From JARRRL01 sp037380725 (GTDB lineage: Bacteria > Pseudomonadota > Gammaproteobacteria > Pseudomonadales > JANQJO01): a stretch of DNA of 15,031 nt. Of this stretch, positions 1 to 7,819 are shown in pieces (position 1 is the first letter of the stretch; the number at the start of each line of letters is the position of its first letter). The notes beneath the pieces were generated by a model. It worked only from the letters and a program-made list of their open reading frames with translations. It was not told the DNA's origin and searched no databases. The position numbers and the translations under genes were made by a program. The stretch spans positions 1 through 15,031 of the forward strand of contig JARRRL010000111.1 in NCBI GenBank assembly GCA_037380725.1, read 5' to 3'.

Positions 1-680
1 CGTTGCGCTTCTATTTCAACGAAGGCCTTGTGGTTTCGGCGATTCGTGGGGTTCGTCGCTTGGAATCGATCGGTGATGTGCTGCGGCAACTGGATGCGGG
101 TTATGAATTGGCCCATCCGGCTGAATTGATTGTGCTGTTGGTTGCCCAGATGACGCAGAAAATTCGCCAGTTTGTGGAAACGCTTGATGAGGTAGTGGCA
201 CGCATCGAGGAGGACGAGCAGGGCGTGATGTTGGGGTTGCGCGATTATTGCGATGACTTGACGCTCGTCCGACGTCGTTCGGCTGCGGTTAAGCGCTATC
301 TGTTACCGCAACGGGCAGCGCTTGAATTGCTGCACACTTCCAGTTTACAACTGACACCAGGTATCCGTGAGCGATTGCATGAGTTAGCGAATCTCACTGA
401 GCTGAATGCCGAAGATTTGGAACTTTGTCGAGAGCGTGCCATCGTCATGCAAGAAGATTTTCGCAATGAAGCGGCTGATCGGCACGGCCAGCGTTTGTAT
501 TTGTTATCACTGATTTCGGTCATTTTTTTGCCACTTTCTTTTCTGACCGGTGTATTTGGTATGAACGTGGCGGGTTTGCCTGGAACGGAAGATACTCGGG
601 CGTTTATCTGGGTTTCGGTTTTTATGGTGATCATTGCGGTTGCGGCTATGGTGTTAATGCGCCGCCATAAATGGCTATGA
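1..680 (+). CDS. zntB: ZntB/CorA-family metal ion transporter, 3' part (5' end outside window)
   Basis: This is the C-terminal part of a CorA-superfamily divalent cation transporter of the inner membrane, closest to the ZntB branch (zinc and related cations). The reading frame is open at the left edge, so the TTG at position 3 is not taken as a start. About 160 residues form the charged, helical cytoplasmic domain with long acidic/basic helices. Two hydrophobic segments follow (about residues 167-188 and 199-218). Between them is the diagnostic GMN motif in the context FGMNVAGLPG, followed by an acidic periplasmic loop (TED). The protein ends with a short basic tail (MRRHKWL), as usual in this family. 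GMN forms the ion entrance of the pentamer in known members. It starts the plus-strand cluster with the DUF432-like gene and mscS, 12 bp upstream of the next candidate start. ZntB versus CorA is judged from the VAGLPG context only; the transported ion cannot be read from sequence. Confidence 0.85.
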   Translation, partial: LRFYFNEGLVVSAIRGVRRLESIGDVLRQLDAGYELAHPAELIVLLVAQMTQKIRQFVETLDEVVARIEEDEQGVMLGLRDYCDDLTLVRRRSAAVKRYLLPQRAALELLHTSSLQLTPGIRERLHELANLTELNAEDLELCRERAIVMQEDFRNEAADRHGQRLYLLSLISVIFLPLSFLTGVFGMNVAGLPGTEDTRAFIWVSVFMVIIAVAAMVLMRRHKWL

Positions 681-692
681 TTTTTATAATTC

Positions 693-1547
693 ATGCGTGG
701 TGTGGTGTTCATGATGCGTTTGCAAGATGACGGCAAGACAACGCAGTTGGTTTCAGTGGGGCGCGATGTTCCCGCTGTGAAGTGGTGGGGTGATGTGAAG
801 TTAGCCTTAGGGGAGACTTTGCAGAAAACTTTGGGCGAGGTGGGGTTTTACGTACAGCGCCAAGAACGCGAATGGTTGATCAGTCGTTGGATGGAAACGG
901 ACTTGTGCGTGGATCGAAAGAGTACGCGTGAGAAAAATGCTGCAAAAAGGGAAGATGTTCGTTTTGTTATTTCAAGTGCTGACACGACATTGAGCTTAAG
1001 TCCGGCTTTAGCTGATCGCTCGGTGGTCAGTCGTCCGGTGGTGCCAGTGACTTTGCTGCCTCGGGCAAGTGGTGATTTCTATGTGTCTACGCCGTTGTGG
1101 ATATCGATCACGTCGGGAACGCGGAAAATTAAATTGATGGATTTTCCAACGATTCGTCCTTCGGATACGTGGTTTGGTCCAAATACCAGGATGGGTGAAC
1201 TGTGCTACATGAGCCGCACCGATGCGTTTGCCAGTTTGGATTGCTTGCCCGTGCAGGCAGATCGCGTGATTACGCCGGTTCGTATTATCAATGAGTCCAA
1301 TGAATCATTAAACGTGAGCCACATTAAATTGGCGGTTCCGCATTTGTCTGTTTTTTCAGATACCAAAATGCGACTGTGGACCGAGCGCGCGGTGTTGGTG
1401 AATAAAGGTGATACGAGTTTGTTTGAGTTTCGGGTGGATAAAACCGAACACCTTACCGATGCCTGTGAACGACTGTCGGAACCACGGGTTCCGTTGCGGC
1501 GCAATCGCCTTACCCAAACGTGGAGTTTTTTGATCGGATCTTCGTAA
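693..1547 (+). CDS. DUF432-like protein of unknown function
   Basis: A protein of 284 aa with no signal peptide and no transmembrane segment. I place it in the DUF432 group from memory of the family pattern: a central block with SDTWFGPNTRMGEL (about residues 154-170), then a mainly beta C-terminal half with ITPVRIINES, followed by hydrophobic/Pro segments and an LWTERAVL block. The function is unknown. Genes of this type are, as far as I recall, often found beside mscS, which fits here: the stop codon is 65 bp before the preferred mscS start, in the same direction. The start is uncertain. ATG 693 has no clear ribosome binding site, and the in-frame ATGs at 711 and 714 follow a G-rich stretch and are equally plausible. 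Coding is well supported by length and by the neat fit between its neighbours; the family assignment is moderate. Confidence 0.7.
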   Translation: MRGVVFMMRLQDDGKTTQLVSVGRDVPAVKWWGDVKLALGETLQKTLGEVGFYVQRQEREWLISRWMETDLCVDRKSTREKNAAKREDVRFVISSADTTLSLSPALADRSVVSRPVVPVTLLPRASGDFYVSTPLWISITSGTRKIKLMDFPTIRPSDTWFGPNTRMGELCYMSRTDAFASLDCLPVQADRVITPVRIINESNESLNVSHIKLAVPHLSVFSDTKMRLWTERAVLVNKGDTSLFEFRVDKTEHLTDACERLSEPRVPLRRNRLTQTWSFLIGSS

Positions 1548-1612
1548 TAGAAAGAGACATCTATTGTGTGAATTTTCACAGAAAACGACCGATGATGAGA
1601 GAGGGGCCGTGC

Positions 1613-2476
1613 ATGCTGGATTGGCTAAGTTTTGCTGTTGTGGTGTCGGTGGCTCGAGCGGTGTTGTTGGTGGTCGTGGGCCTGGGTGTGGCTCGCGTCG
1701 TCAGTCAGTTACTCGTTAGAGTGTTGAAAGAAAAAATTCAGGCGCATACTTTACTGTTGGCGCAAAAGGCGGTGTATTATGGCTTATTGGTGCTGTTTGG
1801 CGTCGGCGCTTTGCGCGAATTGGGTTTTAATCTAACGGTGTTATTGGGCGCGGCGGGCGTGGCGTCGGTGGCGATTGGCTTTGCCTCACAAACCTCAGCG
1901 TCGAATTTGATCAGTGGGCTGTTTTTGCTTTTCGAAGAACCTTTCGAAGTGGGGGACATAATTAAAATCGGTGATACGCTGGGTGAAGTCATTTCCGTTG
2001 ATTTGTTGTCGGTCAAGTTGAGAACTTTTGATAATTTATTTGTGCGCATACCCAACGAAACGTTGATTAAATCAGAGGTGACGACGCTCACGAAATTTCC
2101 CATTCGACGCGTGGATCTTCGAGTGGGTGTGGCGTACAAAGAAGATATTGCGCGGGTGCGTGAAGTGCTGCAAGCCGTGGCGGAACGGAATCCGTTTTGT
2201 CTTGATGAGCCGGAGCCCTTGTTTATTTTCTTAGGATTTGGTGATTCGTCAATCGATCTTCAATTCTCGGTGTGGGCGAAGCGAGAAAATTTTTTGGATG
2301 TAAAAAATACCGTTCAAGAAGAGATAAAAATCGCTTTTGATCAACAGGGTATTGAAATTCCCTTTCCGCATCGCACCCTCTATGCGGGGAGCGTTACGGA
2401 ACCGATTCCCGTGCAACTCTCGATGTCACCAGCATCATCAACATCATCGGTGGTGGAGCGCGGAGCGTCTGACTAA
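1613..2476 (+). CDS. mscS: Small-conductance mechanosensitive channel, MscS family
   Basis: An inner-membrane channel that opens under membrane tension and releases osmolytes during hypo-osmotic shock. The frame is open from ATG 1520, but that would overlap the upstream gene, and the family N-terminus begins at MLDWLSF. ATG 1613 is preceded by a purine-rich GAGAGGGG at good spacing, giving 287 aa, practically the length of E. coli MscS. TM1 and TM2 lie at about residues 5-30 and 50-72. TM3, the Gly/Ala pore helix, has the pattern GAAGVASVAIGFASQ and then NLISGLFLLFEEPFEVGD at about residues 80-120, the strongest family signature. The beta domain and the alpha/beta domain follow, ending in GIEIPFPHRTLY. 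A Ser/Thr-rich tail of about 35 residues is beyond the usual end. It is the third gene of the left cluster. Pieces of this gene recur as scars downstream, so it was probably part of a duplicated unit. Confidence 0.93.
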   Translation: MLDWLSFAVVVSVARAVLLVVVGLGVARVVSQLLVRVLKEKIQAHTLLLAQKAVYYGLLVLFGVGALRELGFNLTVLLGAAGVASVAIGFASQTSASNLISGLFLLFEEPFEVGDIIKIGDTLGEVISVDLLSVKLRTFDNLFVRIPNETLIKSEVTTLTKFPIRRVDLRVGVAYKEDIARVREVLQAVAERNPFCLDEPEPLFIFLGFGDSSIDLQFSVWAKRENFLDVKNTVQEEIKIAFDQQGIEIPFPHRTLYAGSVTEPIPVQLSMSPASSTSSVVERGASD

Positions 2477-2573
2477 ACAGATGCATGGCCCACGCAGATA
2501 GCGTTTCCGCTTTTCACCTGGTCTCATTGATATTGCCACATCCTATCCGGACTCTTCGAGGCTACGCCCGCGA

Positions 2574-2650
2574 CGGCGCTTAGCTCAGAAGTTTGTTTAT
2601 TAGGGCGGCTTGATTTCAACGAGAAAATATGTTCATGGGTTTTGTTGGCG
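2574..2650 (+). pseudogene. Remnant of a divergent short paralog, before gene 1
   Basis: A short piece that matches the middle of the repeat-protein genes: conceptual translation contains SSEVCLLGRLDFNEK, comparable to the block AEIRLIGRLDLNEKNIFTGF of the intact genes. The frame is lost after NEK by a small deletion. It shares its special codons (GTTTGTTTATTAGGGCG) with the remnants before genes 2 and 3 rather than with the intact genes, so it descends from a separate paralog. The 225 bp between mscS and gene 1 otherwise hold only the region shared with the first mscS scar and the ribosome binding site of gene 1. No clear promoter or terminator was seen there. Confidence 0.65.
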
Positions 2651-2701
2651 TCGCGTAGAAACAAGCTGAACTCAGTACAGATTAATGAAGAAGGCTATAC
2701 A

Positions 2702-4855
2702 ATGAAAGAGATTACCGCGCGCTCATCCAATGTTCGCTCCGAATCGTTGGGCTCGGGAAAAAGGGCGAACGTTTTGCCGAATGATGCAGGCATATCGGGT
2801 GGTGCATACCGAATGAGTCAGGTTTTAACGCCGCTGATTGGTTATTTAGAAAAACGGATTCATGAGAATCCAGAAGCGCAGGATTTTCGACTTGCTTTGA
2901 GCGATGTGGCGCCCATTCAGTTAGATGCGATTCAGTCGAGCTTGGCGCTGCGCACGGTCTCGCAGGAAGCTCGGCAGAGAGTGATGGCGGAGATTAGCGT
3001 TCCTTCGGTTCCGCTGATCCCGGGTGTGTGGAATTCGGCTATTTGTTTTAACGATTTTTTTGATGCTGCGGGGATGGCCTTGAAGAAGTTGTATCGCGTA
3101 TTGGGTTCGGAAGATAAAGAAGCGGTTAAATTTATGTTGGCTCATGTGGCGGCGAGCGATGTGCAGAAATTTTTCGCTTTACCGTGCTGGCGCGGGTTCA
3201 GTCGAAGTGCGGTTGTGAGCGCACGAGATATGTCTTTCCAGTTGGGCGATTTGAACGTGAGGTGTCGTGGGTTGAGTCTCCCCGGTGATGAGGGCTTGCC
3301 GAAATTGGCTTTTTATCGCTTTAAATCACGCTTGGATTTGAATTCTGAGATTCGCTTAATCGGGCGCTTAGATCTCGACGCGAAAGATATTTTCACGGGA
3401 TTCGTGAGTATGGCACGGCGTGGAAACCTGAGCATAGAGAAAAGCGCTGCTTTCGTAGCGAATAAGCCTTTGGATTTGGAAGCCTCATTTGATAAGCCTT
3501 ATCTGTTCGAAGGAAACCGAGGCGCTCGATACTTGAGCCATACCGTCAGGCCACATGATTCCCTCACGTGGTTGGGCGTTCGCCTTACGTCGAGAGGAGA
3601 GGTGCAAACGGGAAGCCAAGGAAATTTGATACACCTCCAAACCAACACCGGTACACGTCGCGAGTGGCATGGTGTGACGTTTGATGAGAACGCTAAAATT
3701 GTAGCCGGTTGTATCGGCAACTACATGTTCGAGTTTCAGAATGAAGCGCGTAAAATTGTGTGGAAAAATGTCGAGTTTACAAATAACGGTCGGATTAAGG
3801 ACAATCAGATTGGCACTAAAATGGAACAGCGACAGAATGGTCTTGTGCTGGGTTGGGAAGGCGTTCGGTTTGCCCCGGAAGGCTACTTGAAAGCGGGTTG
3901 TCGTGGTAATAAGTTCATTCAGTATCCAGATGGAGGAAATACAATTTGGGAAGGCGTTACGTTTAACACGCAGGGTGGTTTGCAAGCCGGTTGCCGAGGT
4001 AATAAAATTGAACACATGACCAATGGGAATTCGGTGCGATTTTCCGATGTTACTTTTAACCCGAAGGGAGATCTGCAGGACGGTTGTCGAGGGGATAAGC
4101 TTTTTAAAGTAAATAATAATAATATACGTGTGGAATGGCGAGAGGTCGTTTTCCAATCTTCTGGTGATCTTCAGGCTGGCACCACCGGAAAGATGAGATA
4201 TGGTTCGGCGGATAAATGGCAAAAGGAATGGCAAAATGTGCGTTTCGAGCCGGCGGGACATCTCCAAACCGATGACAATGGCGTCACCAATGGTACGTAC
4301 GTGGTTTATCAAGATGACGATACATGTATTCAGTGGGACGACATTAAAATGTCTTCACAAGGTAGGATTCAGGATGGCAGTGACGGAAAATTGTGTGTAA
4401 GCAATAAAAATAGGAAGTCGCTGTTGTGTAATTATCGATTCAATAGTGATTATACGGTAAAAGCGGGTTCTAAAGGGACTTTGACGCATATTTTCACGGA
4501 TGGTTCAAAACTTCATTTTGTCGGAGCCGGTATTACTCCGGATAGACAGGTTGAAGAAAATAATGAAATGACAATGATACGAGAATACGCGAACAATAAA
4601 GGTACACTGACTTGGCCTGAAATCATAAAAAAGGATGGCGTGTATTGCCAGAAGGGTCAGAAAGGTTTAACGTGTGAATTCGCAAGCTCGGATGGACAAC
4701 ATCAGTGGTTTCACGGTGAGTCGATGGTGCCACACAGCGATTTTTTTCTGGATAATCATACTGGAGAATTAGTGTTATTGTCTGAGTCTCAGGAAGTGGC
4801 GCGCTGGAGTCCGTTGCCGCATCAGTCGGTCGCTGAGAGCTCGCGTACTCGCTGA
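2702..4855 (+). CDS. Tandem repeat protein, paralog 1 (unrecognised family)
   Basis: A 717-residue protein of unknown function. The frame opens at ATG 2642, but ATG 2702 has AAGAAGG at 2688-2694 with 7 nt spacing, and all four paralogs align from this Met. There is no signal peptide and no membrane segment. Residues 1-40 are polar. Residues about 40-160 look helical (LTPLIxYLEKRIHENPEAQDF; FNDFFDAAGMALKKLYRVL). Residues 160-285 are mixed, with SLPGDEGLPKLAFYRF and RLIGRLDLDAKDIFTGF. From about residue 288 come some 13 imperfect repeats of about 31 residues, strongest at residues 385-478 and more degenerate towards the end. The Trp-Gly-aromatic spacing suggests a beta-hairpin repeat, perhaps a beta-solenoid. 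The C-terminus carries the shared tail SPLPHQSVAESSRTR. It resembles paralog 2 in the N-terminal half and paralog 3 in parts of the repeats. A translocated effector or an adhesive or structural protein is possible, but nothing in the sequence decides. Confidence 0.88.
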   Translation: MKEITARSSNVRSESLGSGKRANVLPNDAGISGGAYRMSQVLTPLIGYLEKRIHENPEAQDFRLALSDVAPIQLDAIQSSLALRTVSQEARQRVMAEISVPSVPLIPGVWNSAICFNDFFDAAGMALKKLYRVLGSEDKEAVKFMLAHVAASDVQKFFALPCWRGFSRSAVVSARDMSFQLGDLNVRCRGLSLPGDEGLPKLAFYRFKSRLDLNSEIRLIGRLDLDAKDIFTGFVSMARRGNLSIEKSAAFVANKPLDLEASFDKPYLFEGNRGARYLSHTVRPHDSLTWLGVRLTSRGEVQTGSQGNLIHLQTNTGTRREWHGVTFDENAKIVAGCIGNYMFEFQNEARKIVWKNVEFTNNGRIKDNQIGTKMEQRQNGLVLGWEGVRFAPEGYLKAGCRGNKFIQYPDGGNTIWEGVTFNTQGGLQAGCRGNKIEHMTNGNSVRFSDVTFNPKGDLQDGCRGDKLFKVNNNNIRVEWREVVFQSSGDLQAGTTGKMRYGSADKWQKEWQNVRFEPAGHLQTDDNGVTNGTYVVYQDDDTCIQWDDIKMSSQGRIQDGSDGKLCVSNKNRKSLLCNYRFNSDYTVKAGSKGTLTHIFTDGSKLHFVGAGITPDRQVEENNEMTMIREYANNKGTLTWPEIIKKDGVYCQKGQKGLTCEFASSDGQHQWFHGESMVPHSDFFLDNHTGELVLLSESQEVARWSPLPHQSVAESSRTR
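3854..4135 (+). repeat. Variable central repeat block of gene 1: three repeats (94 aa)
   Basis: Three consecutive repeats, starting at WEGVRFAPEG, WEGVTFNTQG and FSDVTFNPKG, each followed by a GCRGN/GCRGD motif. The block lies between the conserved repeat that begins WKNVEF and the conserved repeat that begins WREVVF. The corresponding blocks in the other paralogs hold one, four and three repeats, so this is where repeat number changes. Confidence 0.85.
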
Positions 4856-4867
4856 GCGTGAATGCCA

Positions 4868-4972
4868 GGTAATGGGTTTGCTGCTGTTTGGCGTTGGCGC
4901 TTTACGCGAGTAGGGCGTCAATCGAAGAGATAAAAATTGCTTTTGATCAACAAGGTATTGAAATTCCCTTTA
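4868..4972 (+). pseudogene. mscS scar 1, after gene 1
   Basis: Two pieces of mscS joined by a deletion. Positions 4878-4910 translate as LLFGVGALRE, matching mscS near 1788-1820. Positions 4924-4971 match mscS 2318-2365 with about two mismatches and translate as EEIKIAFDQQGIEIPF. About 500 bp between the pieces are missing. The following 4981-5035 resembles the DNA downstream of intact mscS (2517-2574), so the order of mscS and its downstream flank is preserved. This cannot encode a channel. Confidence 0.85.
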
Positions 4973-5096
4973 CCCTTCTTATCTGGTCTCATTGATAGTG
5001 TCACATCCTATTCGGGCCCTTCACGTTCGCGACTTCGACAAACCGAGCAAGCTAATAAAACAATAAAGTAATAAGCCAATAAATTTTTAAATTTGA

Positions 5097-5125
5097 TTGA
5101 AAGTTAACATCCGGCATGCTAGAGT
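5097..5125 (+). promoter_or_regulatory. Sigma-70-like promoter of unit 2
   Basis: TTGAAA at 5097-5102 and TAGAGT at 5120-5125 are separated by 17 bp, with a TG one base before the -10 (extended -10). The same arrangement with the same spacing is kept before gene 4, although the sequence around it has diverged. Transcription would start near 5132, more than 500 nt before gene 2, and first cross the decayed paralog at 5219-5504. Confidence 0.55.
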
Positions 5126-5218
5126 CCGCGTGAAATTTGATCAGATGTTATCTTCTACTTGTCTGAAAATTTTCCCCATCAACGTTTTTCGTAGTGACGG
5201 TATATTCATATGATTTAA

Positions 5219-5504
5219 GTGGGAGATTGTCTTGGAAAGCATCATTTCGATGAGTCAAATTTGCCGAGACTGGGCTATTACCGACTTCATTTTCCGACAA
5301 CGCTTAGCCCAGAAGTTTGTTTAATAGGGCGACTTGATCTCAATGAGAAAAATATTTTCACGAGTTTTGTTGGCGTGGGTGTTTGGTTTGCCTCAGAAGG
5401 AGATTTGATCGAAGGATGTTAAGGGAAATCTGATTTTGGATCGCGTTAACCGCGAACGTATGGGGTGGAGGTGCTTTTCAACGTTCGGGTTTAATTCGGC
5501 CTAG
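5219..5504 (+). pseudogene. Decayed short paralog before gene 2 (longest remnant)
   Basis: An open stretch of 67 codons reads NLPRLGYYRLHF, then SPEVCLIGRLDLNEKNIFTSF, then VGVWFASEGDLIEGC, and stops at 5420-5422. The first parts match the SLPGDEGLPKLAFYRF and LIGRLDLNEKNIFTGF blocks of the intact genes. The last part matches a repeat unit (W-x-GV-x-FAPEG-x-L-x-x-GC), so the intervening residues (about 50) are absent. Reading on after a one-base frame change gives GNLILDRVNRERMGWRCF, again repeat-like. It is therefore a frameshifted, internally shortened relative and not an independent small gene. A similar join of FVGVGV and FASEG appears in the remnant before gene 3, so the short form is probably ancestral to the units. 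Confidence 0.75.
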
Positions 5505-5659
5505 CCCTCGCTGAGCGGGAAGCCTGCAGCAGGGTTTTATTCACATGTCACATGAATCGACGCAGGGCATCCATGGTGTTTAGCATAAGCATTTATGGTG
5601 TGTTGACGTCGCGTAGAAACAAACTGAACTCAGCATACATTATTAAAAAAGGTTATACA

Positions 5660-7624
5660 ATGGAAAAGACTACCGCACTCTCATCCAGTTATTTCTCCGA
5701 ATCCTATGGCGCGCGAAAGGTGCAAGTTTTGCCGAAAGATGCCAATCTATCGGTTGGCGCACACGGCTTGTCTAAGGTTTTAACGCCGCTGATTGATTAT
5801 TTAGAAAAACGGATTCATGAGAATCCAGAAGCGCAGGATTTTCGACTCGCTTTGAGCGATGCGGCAGCACCCATTCAGTTAGATGCGATTCAGTCGAGTT
5901 TGGCGCTGCGTGCGTTCTCGCAGGAAGCCCGGCAGAGGGTGATGGGGGAGATCACCGTTCCTTCGGTTTCGCTGATCCCAGGTGTGTGGAATTCGGCCAT
6001 CAGTTTTAGCGATTTTTTTGATGGTGCGGGGATGGCTTTGAAAAAGCTGTATCGCGTATTGGGTTCGGAAGATAAAGAAGCGATGAAATATATGTTGGCT
6101 CATGTGGCGGCGAGCGATGTGCAGAAATTTTTCGCTTTACCGTGCTGGCGCGGGTTTAGCCGAAACGCCGTTGTGAGTCCGCAGGATATGTCTCTCCAGT
6201 TGGGAGATTTGGACGTGACGTATCGTGGATTGAGTCTACCCGGTGATGAGGGTTTGCCGAAATTAGCTTTTTATCGCTTTAAATCACGCTCGGATTTGAA
6301 CGCTGAGATTCGATTAATCGGGCGCTTAGATCTCAACGAGAAAAATATTTTCACGGGATTTGCGTGTATGGCACGGCGTGGAAACCAGGGCATAGAGAAA
6401 AGCACTGCTTTCGTGGCGAATAAGCCTTTCGATTTGGATGGCTTATTTGATAAGTCTTATCTGTTCGAAGGAAACCGGGGCGCGGTGTCCAAGTGGCAAG
6501 CCGCCAGACCTGAAGAGTCCGTCGTGTGGTTGGGTGTTCAGCTTACGTCGAACGGAAAGGTGCAAGCGGGTAGCCAAGGGGATTTGATACACCGACACAT
6601 CAACGGTACACGTCGCGAGTGGCATGGAATGACGTTTGATGAGAACGCTAAAATTGTAGACGGTAGTAACGGCAATCAAATTTTCATGTTTCAGGATAAA
6701 GCACATAAAATCGTGTGGAAAAATGTCCAATTTTCAGCTAACGGTCGGATTAAGAATAATCAGATTGGAACTAAAATTGAACGACCACAAAATGGTCAAC
6801 TGGTGCGTTGGGAAGGGGTTCGATTTACCCCGGAAGGTAACTTGAGGGCGGGTTGTCGAGGGGATAAGCTCGTTAAAGGAAATGATGGTAAGCGTACGGA
6901 ATGGCGAGGGGTCGCTTTCCAAGCGTCTGGTGATCTTCAGGCGGGCACCACCGGAAAGGTGAGATTGGGTTCGGCAGATAAGTGGAAAAAGGAATGGCAA
7001 AATGTGCGTTTCAATGCGGAGGGTGGCATCCAAACCGATGACAATGGTGTCACCAATGGGACGTACACGTATTATTTGAATAACGGTAGTTATAATCAGT
7101 GGAAAGACATTAAAATGTCTTCACAAGGTAAAATTCAGGATGGCAGCGACGGGGAATTGTGTATCAGTCATAAAAAAGGGAAATCGCTGTTGCGTAATTA
7201 TCGATTCAATAGTGATTTTACGATAAAGGCGGGTTCTAAGGGGGCTGTGACGAACGTTTTCTCGGATAATTCAAAAATTCATTTTGTTGGTGCCAGTATT
7301 GCTCGGAATCAACAGATTGAAGAAAATGTTGAAATGACAATAATACGAGAATACCCAAATAATAAATGTACACTGACTTGGCATGAGACGATGAGAAAGG
7401 ATGGTGTGTATTCGCAGAAGGGTCAGAAAGGTTTAACGTGCGAATTGACAAGTCCGGATGGGCAACGTCAGTGGTTTCACGGTGAGTCGATGATGCCGCA
7501 CAGTGATTTTTCTCTGGATAATGATACGGGAGAATTAGTATTATTGTCTAAGTCTCAGGAAGAAGTGGTTCGCTTGAGTCCGTTGCCGCATCAGTCAATT
7601 GGTGAGAGCTCGCGTGCTCGTTGA
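5660..7624 (+). CDS. Tandem repeat protein, paralog 2 (shortest repeat array)
   Basis: A 654-residue member of the same unrecognised family. The frame opens at 5552, but ATG 5660 aligns with the other family starts. Its ribosome binding site is weaker than in the siblings: AAAAAGG at 5646-5652 instead of AAGAAGG, at the same 7-nt spacing. The N-terminal region is closest to paralog 1 (RVLGSEDKEA, LPCWRGF) and has one extra Ala in SDAAAPIQ. About 11 repeats follow; the central block has only one repeat, where paralog 1 has three, and this explains the 63-residue shorter length. The C-terminal tail is RLSPLPHQSIGESSRAR. No signal peptide or membrane segment is visible. It is preceded by a long leader with a promoter near 5097 and the decayed short paralog; 5505-5659 holds no other gene. 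Function unknown; it is intact and so probably under selection. Confidence 0.88.
   Translation: MEKTTALSSSYFSESYGARKVQVLPKDANLSVGAHGLSKVLTPLIDYLEKRIHENPEAQDFRLALSDAAAPIQLDAIQSSLALRAFSQEARQRVMGEITVPSVSLIPGVWNSAISFSDFFDGAGMALKKLYRVLGSEDKEAMKYMLAHVAASDVQKFFALPCWRGFSRNAVVSPQDMSLQLGDLDVTYRGLSLPGDEGLPKLAFYRFKSRSDLNAEIRLIGRLDLNEKNIFTGFACMARRGNQGIEKSTAFVANKPFDLDGLFDKSYLFEGNRGAVSKWQAARPEESVVWLGVQLTSNGKVQAGSQGDLIHRHINGTRREWHGMTFDENAKIVDGSNGNQIFMFQDKAHKIVWKNVQFSANGRIKNNQIGTKIERPQNGQLVRWEGVRFTPEGNLRAGCRGDKLVKGNDGKRTEWRGVAFQASGDLQAGTTGKVRLGSADKWKKEWQNVRFNAEGGIQTDDNGVTNGTYTYYLNNGSYNQWKDIKMSSQGKIQDGSDGELCISHKKGKSLLRNYRFNSDFTIKAGSKGAVTNVFSDNSKIHFVGASIARNQQIEENVEMTIIREYPNNKCTLTWHETMRKDGVYSQKGQKGLTCELTSPDGQRQWFHGESMMPHSDFSLDNDTGELVLLSKSQEEVVRLSPLPHQSIGESSRAR
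6809..6901 (+). repeat. Central repeat block of gene 2: one hybrid repeat (31 aa)
   Basis: A single repeat whose first half (WEGVRFTPEGNLRAGC) is like the first central repeat of gene 1 and whose second half (RGDKLVKGNDG) is like the third. The shared GGTTGTCG at the join is a plausible crossover point for loss of two repeats. Confidence 0.8.
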
Positions 7625-7626
7625 GA

Positions 7627-7658
7627 GTGAATGCGTGAATGCGTGAATGCGTGAATGC
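7627..7658 (+). repeat. Perfect 8-bp tandem repeat, four copies of GTGAATGC
   Basis: GTGAATGC occurs four times head to tail directly after the stop codon of gene 2. The other three genes have a single GTGAATGC at the equivalent place, before CAGG or CAGA. Slipped-strand expansion is the likely cause. No function is seen. Confidence 0.95.
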
Positions 7659-7667
7659 CAGGTAATT

Positions 7668-7715
7668 GGTTTGCTGCTGTTTGGTGTTCGCGCTTTACGC
7701 GAGTTGGGCTTTATA
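7668..7715 (+). pseudogene. mscS scar 2, after gene 2
   Basis: The stretch TTTGCTGCTGTTTGGTGTTCGCGC and following TTTACGCGAGTTGGGC corresponds to mscS around 1785-1830 (LVLFGVGALRELGF), with substitutions. No 3' mscS piece follows, so the deletion here differs from scars 1 and 3. Positions 7716-7819 are AT-rich and I see no gene or clear promoter in them. Confidence 0.7.
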
Positions 7716-7819
7716 AAGATTATGATAAGAAAAAAGGTCTAGTGGAAACCAGATGGCCAAAATATAAGTATTTTATAAAACCATTAATAGAACGTGAGGT
7801 TCATGGAAGTTTGTCTTAG

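Noticed and set aside
1520..1612. Longer MscS N-terminus from ATG 1520
   Set aside because: It would overlap the DUF432-like gene by 28 bp and add a charged segment foreign to the family. ATG 1613 has a good ribosome binding site and gives the family length.
2642..2701. Longer N-terminus for gene 1 (and similarly 5552-5659 for gene 2, 7951-7977 for gene 3)
   Set aside because: The extensions differ between paralogs and lie in remnant or leader DNA. The inner Met has a well-placed purine-rich site with 7-nt spacing in all four genes.
3485..4312. Long minus-strand open frames opposite the repeat genes (also at 6443-7033, 8748-9662, 11555-11905)
   Set aside because: They recur at equivalent places in each paralog because the plus-strand repeats share codon patterns. 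They lack starts with ribosome binding sites and have no plausible protein features.
3563..4800. MORN repeats or clostridial-type choline/cell-wall-binding repeats
   Set aside because: Repeat length (about 31) and the W-x-GV-x-F, GC-x-GN pattern do not fit the MORN spacing or the aromatic-rich pattern of cell-wall-binding repeats.
5219..5422. Independent small gene of 67 codons
   Set aside because: Its translation matches two separate blocks of the repeat family, and homology continues after its stop in another frame, so it is a decayed paralog.
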